From the NCBI GenBank assembly GCA_026196495.1, contig JAPHSY010000030.1, forward strand, positions 1-64,000: DNA of 64,000 nt, given 5' to 3'. Both the position numbers and the translations under genes were made by a program. Positions 35,286-43,635 of the stretch are shown here, in pieces; within the stretch, counting starts at the first letter, position 1, and each line of letters starts with the position of its first letter. The notes below the pieces were generated by a model. That model did not search any database, had not been told where the DNA came from, and worked only from the letters and a program-made list of their open reading frames with translations. Source of the stretch: Magnetovibrio sp. Its GTDB lineage: Bacteria; Pseudomonadota; Alphaproteobacteria; Rhodospirillales; Magnetovibrionaceae.

Positions 35286-37100
35286 ATGTCTTTGTCCGAC
35301 CCACCGCCAGTTAAACTTGAACACATTCTAGGTCGTCCAATAAATTTGGACGAATGTTGGGACGTGGCTGATTATTTGTTGGCTTGTTTGACGTTGGTAA
35401 CGAATGCGCGGCCTTTGTTTGGGGTTTTTCTGGTTGAAACAGGGAAGATACAGTGGACAGGTGGCGGGGCTGAGGTTGCGAGCATTCTTGACCCGCACGT
35501 GACGGATAAAAACCAAGTCAATGTTTCTGATTTATCAGAATTGTTGGCACTCTTTGAATTTGAAGAAGATCATAGCGCCAGTATCGTCGAAACGGCAGGG
35601 CATCTTGCGCCTGATTCTGCCATGTCTGTGATGAGGCCATTGGTTAACCGTGATGGTCGGGCGTTTCGTATTGTGATGCGTCGACGCAACGGGAAACATG
35701 AACGCGAAGTTCAGTTTTCAATGATGGATGTGACCCCGTTTCGTGAAACGGCGCGTCGGACTCGCAAAATGGCAGAGGCATTGGTCAAGGGCTTGGACAA
35801 GCCTTTAAATGGCTACAGTGCACATGAGCTGTTGAATGGAGTTGTATCTGATCTAGATAAGTTATTTGCGTTGCAGGATGATGCTGAAATTGAAAATTTA
35901 GCCCATGATATGAGCGATCATGTCACTCAAGCCTCAGAACGCATGGTTGAAATGTTGCGTGAATTTGAAAATGAGGCGGGTGGGGCTCAACAGTGGCAGC
36001 CCCAAAATTTGATTGCAAAACTACGACCTGTCATTTCCGTCCATAATTTGCCTGTCAAAGATTGGCATGAGCTCTATCACGAAGTTTTGCGCACTGATGA
36101 TGGTGTTCCAGCTTTGATTCCCGACATTGTCGAAGAAGTGAAGCATGCATACAGTTTTGTACGCCATGCTTCGACGACCATGCTGATTTCACCAACGGAA
36201 GAACGCTATTTCGCTTTGAACGGCCCTGCTGCGGAACAGCAGTTTTCCACCATCGAAGAATTGGTGAGAGCCATCGGTGTTGAAGAAAACTCAAGGCAGA
36301 CGGCCATTGAGTTTTTCTCAAGTCTTAAAGACCATCCACGCCTAGGGCTATTTGCGGTGAATGGCGAAAATGTTCATGCATGGGGGCGCCCAGGGCTCTT
36401 TGGTGGATGGCAGTCAACCTTGGTTCCGGCCATGCAAATAAATCAAATAGCAGGTGTTGATGTCCGTGGTCTTTTCCATGGTTTAAAAAATTTATTGCTG
36501 CACTTACAGGTTCTGTATGTGGTCAAAAACCGTGCGGATGTTGATCAAGTTCAAAATGGACTGCAAGAGACGGGTGAAAAAATCAAAGCACGCCTTAGCG
36601 ATCTTGTTCGCATCGCCAAGACTGGTAAACGGGCTCAAGTAAGAGCAGAAGAAAGTGTTGGGCAGTGGCTGTTGGCGGCACAAAAGGTTGGCCATGGTGT
36701 TGCTGGCGATGTTGAGGTTGTTAGTGACGATTCTGAACACATTGTGTATTCCGCCGTTGCATCTGAAATGGAAGATGCGCTGGAAGAGCTGGTGCGTAAC
36801 GCGTTTCAACACGGTGCTGGGTTGGTGGTTGTGGGTGCTATGCAACAAGGTGACCACTTGTGCATGCACGTGACCGATGATGGCCCGGGCATGAACCCCG
36901 ATAAACTGATCCAGGTGCAAAAAGTCTTGGAAAAACGGGTTCACGACCCATCTTTGTCGACCCGTGAAGATGGTACGGGGAACGGCCTTTTGGCGGCGTC
37001 AAACGCAGTTTCCAGGTTCGTGGACGGTCATTTAAGTGTAGAGCAAGGCCCCAATGGGCGGGGGGTTAAGGTTGGCATTTCTATGAAGCTTCCCATTTAA
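35286..37100 (+). CDS. Soluble histidine-kinase-like protein
   Basis: 604 aa with no signal peptide or membrane segment, so cytoplasmic. The C-terminal third has a kinase-type ATPase: N box ELVRNAFQHGAG, G1 VTDDGPGMNPDKL and G2 DGTGNGLLAASNAV. A dimerisation-type helix precedes it, with His398 in LFHGLKNLLLHLQVLY, the likely phosphoacceptor. The first 400 residues are unlike standard PAS/GAF modules, although a PAS-like strand pattern is seen at about 20-150. No response regulator is nearby. It resembles orphan two-component kinases of Rhodospirillales, but neither input nor target is known. Confidence 0.7.
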   Translation: MSLSDPPPVKLEHILGRPINLDECWDVADYLLACLTLVTNARPLFGVFLVETGKIQWTGGGAEVASILDPHVTDKNQVNVSDLSELLALFEFEEDHSASIVETAGHLAPDSAMSVMRPLVNRDGRAFRIVMRRRNGKHEREVQFSMMDVTPFRETARRTRKMAEALVKGLDKPLNGYSAHELLNGVVSDLDKLFALQDDAEIENLAHDMSDHVTQASERMVEMLREFENEAGGAQQWQPQNLIAKLRPVISVHNLPVKDWHELYHEVLRTDDGVPALIPDIVEEVKHAYSFVRHASTTMLISPTEERYFALNGPAAEQQFSTIEELVRAIGVEENSRQTAIEFFSSLKDHPRLGLFAVNGENVHAWGRPGLFGGWQSTLVPAMQINQIAGVDVRGLFHGLKNLLLHLQVLYVVKNRADVDQVQNGLQETGEKIKARLSDLVRIAKTGKRAQVRAEESVGQWLLAAQKVGHGVAGDVEVVSDDSEHIVYSAVASEMEDALEELVRNAFQHGAGLVVVGAMQQGDHLCMHVTDDGPGMNPDKLIQVQKVLEKRVHDPSLSTREDGTGNGLLAASNAVSRFVDGHLSVEQGPNGRGVKVGISMKLPI

Positions 37101-37228
37101 GTGCGAAAATTGGCTTAAATGGGCAGTCTTTCCTTGACAAATTGGCTGGAAAAGTGTGCTTTTGCGCCGCTTTCTAGCTTCTTCAGCTAAACACATTTCA
37201 ACGTATTTTTTTGACGTAAGGATCACCG

Positions 37229-39055
37229 ATGCACCCCTACCGTACACATACCTGTGGCGAGCTGCGCCTCTCTGACGCAGGCATAGAAGCACGTCTTTCG
37301 GGTTGGGTTCACCGTAAACGCGACCACGGCGGCTTGCTGTTCGTGGATTTGCGCGACCACTATGGCATGACCCAGGTGGTGATTGATTCTTCCCACGAAC
37401 TGTTCGACCAAGTTGAAAATACTCGTCCGGAAAGCGTTATCACCGTTACGGGTAAAATCGTTCAACGGACTGAAGATACGGTTAATCGCGAACTTCCCAC
37501 CGGTGAAGTTGAACTGGTGGTCGAAACGTTCCACCTGGAAAGCCAAGCCGCAGTTCTGCCGATGCAGGTTGCTGGCACCGAAGATTATTCTGATGAAATG
37601 CGCCTGACGCACCGTTACTTGGATTTGCGCCGTGAAAAGGTGCACGCCAACATCGTGATGCGCAGCCAAGTGATCGCGTCCATCCGCCGTCGCATGACCG
37701 ACCAAGGTTTCTTGGAAATGCAAACACCGATTTTGACCGCCTCCTCACCGGAAGGTGCACGGGATTATTTGGTGCCGTCGCGCCAACACCCCGGTCAGTT
37801 CTATGCATTGCCCCAAGCGCCGCAACAGTTCAAACAATTGCTGATGGTTTCCGGCTTTGATAAGTATTTCCAAATCGCCCCGTGTTTCCGTGATGAAGAC
37901 GCACGCGCCGACCGTTCACCGGGTGAGTTTTATCAGCTCGATTACGAAATGGCGTATTGCACCCAAGATGATGTGTTCGAGGCCATCGAACCTGTATTGC
38001 ACGGTATTTTTGAAGAGTTCGGCGGGGACCGCGAGGTCACGCCGTTCCCGTTCCCGCGCATCCCATACAAAGAGAGCATGCTCAAGTATGGCTCCGACAA
38101 ACCTGATCTGCGCAACCCGTTGATCATCACCGACGTGACCGAACACTTCGCGGGCGGTGGTTTTGGTCTGTTTGCCAAAAACATTGAAAAAGGTTCTGTG
38201 GTTCGAGCCATCCCGGCACCGGGTGCTTCTTCGAATGCGCGCAGCTTCTTTGATAAGCTCAACGACTGGGCACGCGAAGAAGGCATGGGCGGCTTGGGTT
38301 ATATCATCTACAACGATGACGGCACCGCCAAAGGCCCGATTGCCAAGAACCTGGACGATGACCGCGTCGCTGCGATCAAAGCCCAAACCGGCGCCAACGA
38401 TGGCGATGCTGTGTTCTTCGTTTGCCAAACCGAAAACTTGGCGGCCAAGTATGCGGGCTTTGCCCGGGATAAAGTTTGCGACGTCTTGGATATCCGCGAA
38501 GACGGTAAGTTCAAGTTCTGCTGGATCGTCGATTACCCGATGTACGAGCTTGACGAAGACACCGGCAAAATCGAGTTTTCCCACAACCCGTTCTCCATGC
38601 CTCAAGGTGGTATGGAAGCATTGCAGGGCGACAACCCGCTGGACGTTTTGGCATACCAATACGACATCGTTTGTAACGGTGTTGAGTTGAGTTCTGGCGC
38701 AATCCGGAACCACTTGCCGGACATCATGTACAAAGCATTTGAAATTGCGGGTTACTCCAACGAAGTGGTTGAAGCTGAGTTTGGCGGCATGTTGAGCGCC
38801 TTTAAATTTGGCGCACCGCCCCACGGTGGTTCCGCACCGGGGATTGACCGCATGGTGATGCTGTTGGCGGATGAACCCAACATTCGTGAGGTCATTGCCT
38901 TCCCGATGAACCAGCAAGCCCAAGATTTGTTGATGCAAGCACCAGCCCCGGCCAACCCGGAACAGTTGCGTGAGCTCCACCTCAAACTTGCTCCGCTGCC
39001 CAAAGCGGAAAAGAAAAGCGAAGAGGGTGAAGATGAGGCTAAAGCCGCAGGCTAA
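37229..39055 (+). CDS. aspS: Aspartyl-tRNA synthetase
   Basis: 608 aa class II enzyme of the bacterial type, with an OB-fold anticodon domain (about 1-110), catalytic core and the GAD insertion domain (about 290-420). Motif 2 is [19 protein letters not shown] (about 218-236), and motif 3 is [18 protein letters not shown] near 533. The AAGGA ribosome site lies before the ATG at 37229. The C-terminal tail [17 protein letters not shown] is charged and lineage-specific. An intrinsic terminator follows. The last 251 bp plus the terminator exist as a second, diverged copy at 40454 onward. Confidence 0.97.
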   Translation: MHPYRTHTCGELRLSDAGIEARLSGWVHRKRDHGGLLFVDLRDHYGMTQVVIDSSHELFDQVENTRPESVITVTGKIVQRTEDTVNRELPTGEVELVVETFHLESQAAVLPMQVAGTEDYSDEMRLTHRYLDLRREKVHANIVMRSQVIASIRRRMTDQGFLEMQTPILTASSPEGARDYLVPSRQHPGQFYALPQAPQQFKQLLMVSGFDKYFQIAPCFRDEDARADRSPGEFYQLDYEMAYCTQDDVFEAIEPVLHGIFEEFGGDREVTPFPFPRIPYKESMLKYGSDKPDLRNPLIITDVTEHFAGGGFGLFAKNIEKGSVVRAIPAPGASSNARSFFDKLNDWAREEGMGGLGYIIYNDDGTAKGPIAKNLDDDRVAAIKAQTGANDGDAVFFVCQTENLAAKYAGFARDKVCDVLDIREDGKFKFCWIVDYPMYELDEDTGKIEFSHNPFSMPQGGMEALQGDNPLDVLAYQYDIVCNGVELSSGAIRNHLPDIMYKAFEIAGYSNEVVEAEFGGMLSAFKFGAPPHGGSAPGIDRMVMLLADEPNIREVIAFPMNQQAQDLLMQAPAPANPEQLRELHLKLAPLPKAEKKSEEGEDEAKAAG

Positions 39056-39074
39056 GCATCGATCCAACTTAATC

Positions 39075-39108
39075 AAAAAGCCGCTCAGTAATTCTGGGCG
39101 GCTTTTTT
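39075..39108 (+). terminator. Intrinsic terminator of aspS
   Basis: AAAAAGCCGC (39075-39084) pairs with GCGGCTTTTT (39098-39107), with U-G and C-G pairs extending the stem and a six-T run after it. A diverged homologous hairpin is found at 40725-40759. Confidence 0.9.
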
Positions 39109-39213
39109 CATGACCTATCATCTATGCAAAGGTTCTAAGCCATCAACCTGCATGCCTGAGCGAATCTGTGCGCCTTAAGTTATAGTTTGGTGGTGATACA
39201 CGCATTCATTTGC

Positions 39214-39235
39214 ATACCGAACGTGCATTCGGTAT
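39214..39235. promoter_or_regulatory. Palindromic operator upstream of tetR
   Basis: ATACCGAA (39214-39221) and TTCGGTAT (39228-39235) are exact reverse complements separated by CGTGCA. This 22-bp palindrome lies 10 bp before the preferred tetR start at 39246, where a repressor would block its own gene. It shares CGAACGT-type half-sites with the perfect palindrome upstream of the DsrE-like gene. Confidence 0.7.
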
Positions 39236-39245
39236 TGTACCGCCC

Positions 39246-39839
39246 ATGGTAAAGTCAGAACAAAAGTCCATCCGCGGAGAGGATCTAAAAGCGAAAGTGT
39301 TGCAAACAACGCTTAAGCTTTTTTCTCAGCAAGGCTATTTCAATACTTCGCTCCAAGATATCCGCAAATCTTGTGGTGTAAGTATCGGAGCGATTTATCA
39401 CCATTTTGAAAACAAAGAAGCCTTGGCGAAAGCCCTCTTTGAAACCCTGCTGGATGAGATGAACCAAGTCATAATGGAAGCCATGGACCCCCATGACAGC
39501 TGTCGGGCACAGAGCCACGCTGTGGCAGAAGCCTTGTTCCAGTTAACCTTGGACGAACCACAAAAGATGCAGTTCATCTTGATGGCACAGCACCGGGAGT
39601 ATCTGCCGGATGCCGCCCCAATATGTTCCTCCAGACCCTTCCAATCTATGAAAGACATAGTTGAGCAGGGTATGCGTAAAAAAGAAATCAGGTCTTTGGA
39701 TGATTGGGTAGCTGCTTCGACCATGTTTGGTGGTGCGCTTCGGTTGATGAACCTTCATCTCGATGGCGCTCTGGACCGTCCCTTGATGGAGCTGTTGGAG
39801 GAAACCATGGATTGTGCCTGGAGAGGACTCAAAGCATAG
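39246..39839 (+). CDS. TetR family transcriptional regulator
   Basis: 197 aa from the ATG at 39246; the longer frame from 39210 would overlap the operator. The N-terminal helix-turn-helix has the family pattern VLQTTLKLFSQQGYFNTSLQ, DIRKSCGVSIGAIYHHFENK and EALAKALFETLL. The C-terminal ligand domain (about 70-197) resembles the AcuR/YjdC type but its inducer is unknown. It sits 64 bp before the DsrE-like gene, same strand, with an operator before each gene, so it probably represses itself and that neighbour. It lies inside the segment bracketed by the aspS 3' duplication. Confidence 0.88.
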   Translation: MVKSEQKSIRGEDLKAKVLQTTLKLFSQQGYFNTSLQDIRKSCGVSIGAIYHHFENKEALAKALFETLLDEMNQVIMEAMDPHDSCRAQSHAVAEALFQLTLDEPQKMQFILMAQHREYLPDAAPICSSRPFQSMKDIVEQGMRKKEIRSLDDWVAASTMFGGALRLMNLHLDGALDRPLMELLEETMDCAWRGLKA

Positions 39840-39864
39840 CCCTTCTTTTTTTTAAACCAATATT

Positions 39865-39888
39865 ACAGAACGAACGTTCGTTCTGTAT
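39865..39888. promoter_or_regulatory. Perfect 24-bp palindrome, probable TetR operator
   Basis: The 20-bp core CAGAACGAACGTTCGTTCTG (39867-39886) is its own reverse complement, and one more pair on each side and a second (TA/TA) extend it to 24 bp. It ends 15 bp before the DsrE-like gene's start and just before its AGGAG ribosome site. The ACGAACGTTCGT core resembles operators of several TetR proteins. Confidence 0.8.
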
Positions 39889-39903
39889 CTAAGGAGTAAC
39901 ACA

Positions 39904-40407
39904 ATGAAGATATTCATATCCCTTTTGTTTCTGGTCACACTGGCACTGTCAGCACCAGTCATGGCTGCCGACACGGCTGCCACTCCCAACGATGCAGATG
40001 CCTTAAAAGGGGTGAAAACTGGCAAGGTGATCTTTGATATAAACATAACCGACCCACAGAAAATGACACTTTACCTGAAAGTTATCCGCCAGACGGTTGA
40101 GGATCTGAAAAACCAAGGTGTCACGCCAGATGTAATTTTGGCTTTCCGGGGTTTGGCTGTGAAGATGATTTCGAAGAACCGAGACCTGATGGGTCTAGAA
40201 CATGATCCTGATTTGGACACCATCGCCAGTCAATTGGCCAACCTGGGCCAACAACCGGGTGTCCGCATGGAAGCCTGCAATGTGGCAACCACTCTGTTCG
40301 GTGTAGACAACAGCACCTTGCTCGATGGCATCAAGCCAGTTGGCAACACTTTTGTCTCCCTGACGGGTTATCAAGCCCAGGGGTATGCCAATATTCCGAT
40401 CTATTGA
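39904..40407 (+). CDS. Secreted DsrE/DsrF-like protein
   Basis: 167 aa. A signal peptide (cleavage near VMAAD) precedes a DsrE-like alpha/beta domain: GKVIFDINITDPQKMTLYLK, the VTPDVILAFRGLAVK strand-turn and the C-terminal GVRMEACNVATTLFGVDN with FVSLTGYQAQGYANI. Cytoplasmic DsrE proteins carry persulfides on a cysteine in sulfur oxidation; secreted versions are common but less understood. One Cys (about 125, in EACNV) is the candidate reactive residue. AAGGAG precedes the ATG at 39904. It is the likely regulatory target of the adjacent TetR protein. Confidence 0.72.
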   Translation: MKIFISLLFLVTLALSAPVMAADTAATPNDADALKGVKTGKVIFDINITDPQKMTLYLKVIRQTVEDLKNQGVTPDVILAFRGLAVKMISKNRDLMGLEHDPDLDTIASQLANLGQQPGVRMEACNVATTLFGVDNSTLLDGIKPVGNTFVSLTGYQAQGYANIPIY

Positions 40408-40453
40408 CGGCATAAAATAAAGAGGGGCTTTGGTGGCATGCAAAGCGCAATCT

Positions 40454-40704
40454 AATTCGACGAACTGCCGCACGGTGGTTCCGCATCGGGGATTGATCGC
40501 ATGGTGATGTTGTTGGCGGAGGAGCCCAACATCCACGAAATCATCGCTTTCCCGATGAACCAGCAGGTACAAGACTTGTTGATGCAGGCCCCGGTTCTGG
40601 CGAACCCGGAACAGCTTCGCGAACTGCATCTCAAGTTGGCGCCGCTACCAAAAGTGGAAAAGAAAAGTGAAGAGGGTGGGGACCAGGCAAAAGCTGCAGA
40701 TTAA
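40454..40704 (+). pseudogene. Diverged copy of the aspS 3' end (fragment)
   Basis: This 251-bp block aligns without a gap to 38805-39055 of aspS, including the stop codon at the same offset (1649 bp). It encodes the last part of AspRS from [12 protein letters not shown] to the tail. Of 78 residues from PHGG to the stop, 11 differ; many more third positions differ, so the copy has mostly silent changes. It lacks every other catalytic part of the enzyme and an in-frame stop (TAA at 40453) lies just before it. The homology runs on through the terminator and 40-50 bp further. It looks like a remnant of an aspS gene from a related lineage rather than a decayed in-situ duplicate. Confidence 0.85.
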
Positions 40705-40724
40705 TTATTCATCCAATTATGAAG

Positions 40725-40759
40725 AAAGCTGCCCTGTTTTTTTGGGGGCGGCTTTTTTT
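40725..40759 (+). terminator. Second copy of the aspS-type terminator
   Basis: AAAGCTGCCC (40725-40734) pairs with GGGCGGCTTT (40746-40755) around a T/G-rich loop, followed by a T run to 40759. It sits at the same distance from the fragment's stop as the hairpin after real aspS and has related flanks (TGACTTATCGTCTAAGCAAAG against TGACCTATCATCTATGCAAAG, shown in part). It could terminate transcription of the DsrE-like gene. Confidence 0.75.
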
Positions 40760-40897
40760 GTGACTTATCGTCTAAGCAAAGTTTAGAAGCTCTGCCCCTA
40801 CCAGACTGAGCACTTCCCCCCTATATTATCTGTAAAGCATTCTACTTAAAGTTTAGTTTGAGTGCGTTTGGAACACTCATGGAGAGGGCTAGTCAGT

Positions 40898-41647
40898 ATG
40901 AAACGGTGGAGACTCGTTTTTGTATACTTTGCATTGCTTGCCACTAGTGCAAATGCCGACGACAACAATTTTCAAATCAGACTTGTTTATGCTGATACCT
41001 GGAAGCCGATTTCATACTCAGAAAACGGAAAAGTAAAAGGTTTGTTGCCACAAGCAATTGACCGAATTCTATCAGATCATCCGGGAGTAACCATTGAGCA
41101 TATAGCCGTGCCTTGGGCACGAGCTCAAATTATGGTTAAAAATGGTAAAGCTGATGGGATGATCACGACACCAACCGCAGAACGTTTACAATACACGCTC
41201 CGATCAGAGAATAATATTGTCCTTCTTCCGTTTGTGCTCGCAACAAACAAAAACTCTAAGCGTTTAAATGAGCTAGATGATGTTGACAATTTGAAGCCAG
41301 TTGCGGGTAAAATTTTTTGCGATGTACTGGGTAACGGTTGGGCTGAAAATTATTACAAAGATAAGCCTGTAGTCGTGCGCATTGCTCCAACTATCAAGGA
41401 ATGTCTTCGTATGCTGTCTGTCAACCGTGTAGATGGTATTGTTCATGCGCATCCTGTTCTTGATATGTACGTGAATGAACTTGGCTTACAATATAATATT
41501 CGCATACATACAAGCCCATCACTTCTTAGCCCCACATTTCCATTGTTAATTTCTAAGAAAAACTCCAAAGCTAAAGAAATTTTAACATCCTTTGATAAGC
41601 ACTTTCTTGAAGACCACACTACAATTTATCTTGTTCCCAACAATTGA
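40898..41647 (+). CDS. Periplasmic solute-binding protein (SBP_bac_3-like)
   Basis: 249 aa from the ATG at 40898 (GAGAGGG upstream), which begins a signal peptide (RWRLVFVYFALLATSANAD). The mature part resembles family 3 amino-acid-type binding proteins: LVYADTWKPISYSENGKVKG near the start, WARAQIMVKNGKADGMITTP in the middle, and a second lobe with KECLRMLSVNRVDGIVHAHP. No transporter genes accompany it, so it may be a sensor-like orphan or a stray binding protein. Base composition is AT-richer than the neighbours. It lies 139 bp beyond the aspS-terminator copy, within the accessory segment. Confidence 0.72.
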   Translation: MKRWRLVFVYFALLATSANADDNNFQIRLVYADTWKPISYSENGKVKGLLPQAIDRILSDHPGVTIEHIAVPWARAQIMVKNGKADGMITTPTAERLQYTLRSENNIVLLPFVLATNKNSKRLNELDDVDNLKPVAGKIFCDVLGNGWAENYYKDKPVVVRIAPTIKECLRMLSVNRVDGIVHAHPVLDMYVNELGLQYNIRIHTSPSLLSPTFPLLISKKNSKAKEILTSFDKHFLEDHTTIYLVPNN

Positions 41648-41674
41648 GAAGGTAGGAATGAAAGGGTGCGTGTA

Positions 41675-42532
41675 ATGCAAATCATAAAGCGTTCTCTTGC
41701 GGTCTTGGGCTGGTTTGTGGTTTTTCCAGCCTTTGCGGACGGCGCCATCGGTGATGGAGTCAAAACGCTCCCTCTGTTCGATGCCCACATGCATTACAAG
41801 GAACCTGCCTGGGATGAATATCCCGTTGGCACCGTGATCGAGCTAATGGATAAATCCGGTGTTGCCATGGCGCTGGTATCATCGACACCAGATGATGGCA
41901 CCATCATGCTTTGGGAGCATGCACCGGATCGCATCGTTCCTGAAATGCGGCCTTATAAAAACCAAGCTGGCTCTGGTAACTGGACTAAGTTTCCAGGGAT
42001 GCTCGATTACATCACTCAGCGTTTAGATGCTTATCCGCACACGGGCATTGGTGAGTTTCACCTTCATCGTATCGACCCAGCAGACAAAGACCTCATCAAC
42101 GGGATTGTCAGCATGGCAATCAAACGTGACATCTTTGTCCATGTTCATTCAGGACAAGAACCGGTGAAATTGCTGTTGGCGTTGGAACCAAACCTCAAAG
42201 TCATTTGGGCCCATGCGGGTATGTCGGAACCGCCAGAGGTTATTGAACCGTTAATGGAGAAGCACGCCACCCTTTATGCCGATACCTCATTTCGAGAATC
42301 AGACATTCTGGCCGTTGATGGAATTGATCCAGAATGGGAAGCATTACTGATCAAATTTTCTGACCGTTTCATGGTCGGATCGGACACTTGGGTCAACGAC
42401 CAGTGGGCGCGTTACGAAACGCTTATGGCGATAAATCGCAAATGGCTCAGCTATCTACCGCGTGAAGTTGCAGAACGTATTGCTTACAAAAATGCTCAGC
42501 GATTGTTTGAGCGCAACATCAAATTGGACTGA
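41675..42532 (+). CDS. Secreted amidohydrolase-like metal-dependent hydrolase
   Basis: 285 aa from the ATG at 41675, with AAAGGG 8 bases before. A signal peptide (to about FAD) is followed by an amidohydrolase-2 TIM barrel: the metal motif DAHMHYKE (H-x-H), HVHSGQEPVK, IWAHAGMSEPPE and GSDTWVNDQW with the final Asp. A role in hydrolysing a cyclic or carboxylic substrate in the periplasm is likely; the substrate is unknown. It is 27 bp after the solute-binding protein gene and probably cotranscribed. Its 3' end overlaps the convergent 108-aa gene by 37 bp. Confidence 0.75.
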   Translation: MQIIKRSLAVLGWFVVFPAFADGAIGDGVKTLPLFDAHMHYKEPAWDEYPVGTVIELMDKSGVAMALVSSTPDDGTIMLWEHAPDRIVPEMRPYKNQAGSGNWTKFPGMLDYITQRLDAYPHTGIGEFHLHRIDPADKDLINGIVSMAIKRDIFVHVHSGQEPVKLLLALEPNLKVIWAHAGMSEPPEVIEPLMEKHATLYADTSFRESDILAVDGIDPEWEALLIKFSDRFMVGSDTWVNDQWARYETLMAINRKWLSYLPREVAERIAYKNAQRLFERNIKLD

Positions 42533-42822
42533 ATGGGCCAGCGCCAATCATCTTCTAGTTCATGCTGTTTGCGTACACACCATTCAAATGGATTTGAGAC
42601 TGTGTCGGCCATGCGACACTCTTGCGTAAGTGGTGCTGCACCTCTGTCAGTGATGCGCCAAGTAAAACGCGTACGCGCTTTGAGACTGAGGCGTTCTACC
42701 TCATTGATATTTGGTAAGTGCTGGGGTGCCCAGGCCCGTCCCGACGGTGTTTGCTGAGCGGAGCATGGTGTCGGGACGGCGGGCAGGGCGCCTGATGGGG
42801 TTTGCATGGACGTGCTAATCAT
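42496..42822 (-). CDS. Unknown small protein, second gene of an unknown pair
   Basis: 108 aa from the ATG at 42822, which has AGAAAGGG about 9 bases upstream and lies 17 bp after the stop of the 217-aa gene. Pro-rich N-terminal third, then a compact region NEVERLSLKARTRFTWRITD and a Trp-rich end (EWCVRKQHELEDDWRWP). No known family. The ORF is intact but short and overlaps the convergent amidohydrolase gene by 37 bp, so it is less certain than its partner. Confidence 0.5.
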   Translation of the reverse strand: MISTSMQTPSGALPAVPTPCSAQQTPSGRAWAPQHLPNINEVERLSLKARTRFTWRITDRGAAPLTQECRMADTVSNPFEWCVRKQHELEDDWRWPIQSNLMLRSNNR

Positions 42823-42838
42823 GGTCAGGGGCCCTTTC

Positions 42839-43492
42839 TCAAGTAAATGCGATCTTTGGGGGTTCAATACGGCGCAGTACGGATAGAATCCGCAATGCGC
42901 GTTCTTTGGCGTTGCTTTTGGCTGGGGCAAAGCGGCGTTCGAATTCTAGCTTTTGCTCCCACTCGCGCACGAAGTCGCGCGGCCGGTCGGGAAATGCTTT
43001 TTCACCTGTTAAAGCACCGATGGTGCGTGAAAAATCGGGATGTAGTTCGGCTTGAAATGCCAGGTCTTCATATTCGTCCCAGGTCAATACACCACTGGCA
43101 TAAAGATCGAGGCTTAGCTCGTGCATTTCACGAGGGCTCATCTTACGGGCATTTGCCATGATGATACCCTTTAGTGGGGCTTCAGACTGTTGGATGCCAC
43201 CACCGTGTTGTTCTTCCGGTGGTTCGGGTGGTTCAAACACCACCACATTGCGACCAGTAATGGGGCCGTGGTGGTCAAGCTCGTCTATCCAATGATCTTC
43301 CCAAATGGCGGGGGCCAAATTTGCTAAGGCGGGGCTGCCCCTGCTCTTAAGTGCTTTTGTCTGCTTGGGGGGGCTGACAATTTTACTGGCACGTGAGACA
43401 GGGGCAGTGGTGTGGTGCCCGTGCTGGCTGGGGGGGGAGGAGATGGCACGGGCTGTGGGAACTTTTAAAGTGCTGGGGTTGGTGTATCCCAT
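42839..43492 (-). CDS. Unknown protein with conserved C-terminal domain
   Basis: 217 aa from the ATG at 43492 (GGAGGG about 9 bases before). The first 100 residues are Pro/Ser/His-rich and look disordered. The second half is a compact helical domain, MSPREMHELSLDLYASGVLT, EDLAFQAELHPDFSRTIGAL and PRDFVREWEQKLEFERRFAP, followed by KERALRILSVLRRIE. I have a vague memory of this domain in Magnetospirillum-type genomes, always uncharacterised. The gene is 17 bp from the 108-aa gene and sits downstream of a strong terminator-like hairpin. Confidence 0.65.
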   Translation of the reverse strand: MGYTNPSTLKVPTARAISSPPSQHGHHTTAPVSRASKIVSPPKQTKALKSRGSPALANLAPAIWEDHWIDELDHHGPITGRNVVVFEPPEPPEEQHGGGIQQSEAPLKGIIMANARKMSPREMHELSLDLYASGVLTWDEYEDLAFQAELHPDFSRTIGALTGEKAFPDRPRDFVREWEQKLEFERRFAPAKSNAKERALRILSVLRRIEPPKIAFT

Positions 43493-43520
43493 TAGACCAA
43501 CCCTCCATCTGCAGCGGACC

Positions 43521-43557
43521 AAAAATCCCGCCCGACCACCGAAGTGGTGCGGGTCGG
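43521..43557 (-). terminator. Terminator between the diguanylate cyclase and the unknown pair
   Basis: Read on the minus strand, CCCGCACCAC-TTCG-GTGGTCGGGCGGG forms a strong UUCG-type hairpin followed by ATTTTTGG. It lies after the diguanylate cyclase stop (43636) and only about 30 bp before the 217-aa gene's start, so it ends the former and may also act as an attenuator for the latter. Confidence 0.75.
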
Positions 43558-43635
43558 TAGTTGGTGCTTGAGGGATCGAATAAACATGAGAGGCCTGCAA
43601 TTCCTAAAATGAATGAGTATCAGTTTGGCGAAACT

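Noticed and set aside
37916-39121. A 401-codon open frame on the minus strand antisense to aspS
   Set aside because: It lies wholly across the real AspRS gene in the opposite strand, with no recognisable domain. It is a by-product of the codon bias of aspS.
39146-40453. A transposon or integrase explanation for the tetR-dsrE segment
   Set aside because: No transposase, integrase or terminal inverted repeat was found; the only flanking homology is the aspS 3' end.
40501-40704. The aspS-like fragment as a second functional AspRS or tRNA-binding protein
   Set aside because: Only the last quarter of motif 3 and the tail are present, with an in-frame stop right upstream; a catalytic protein is impossible.
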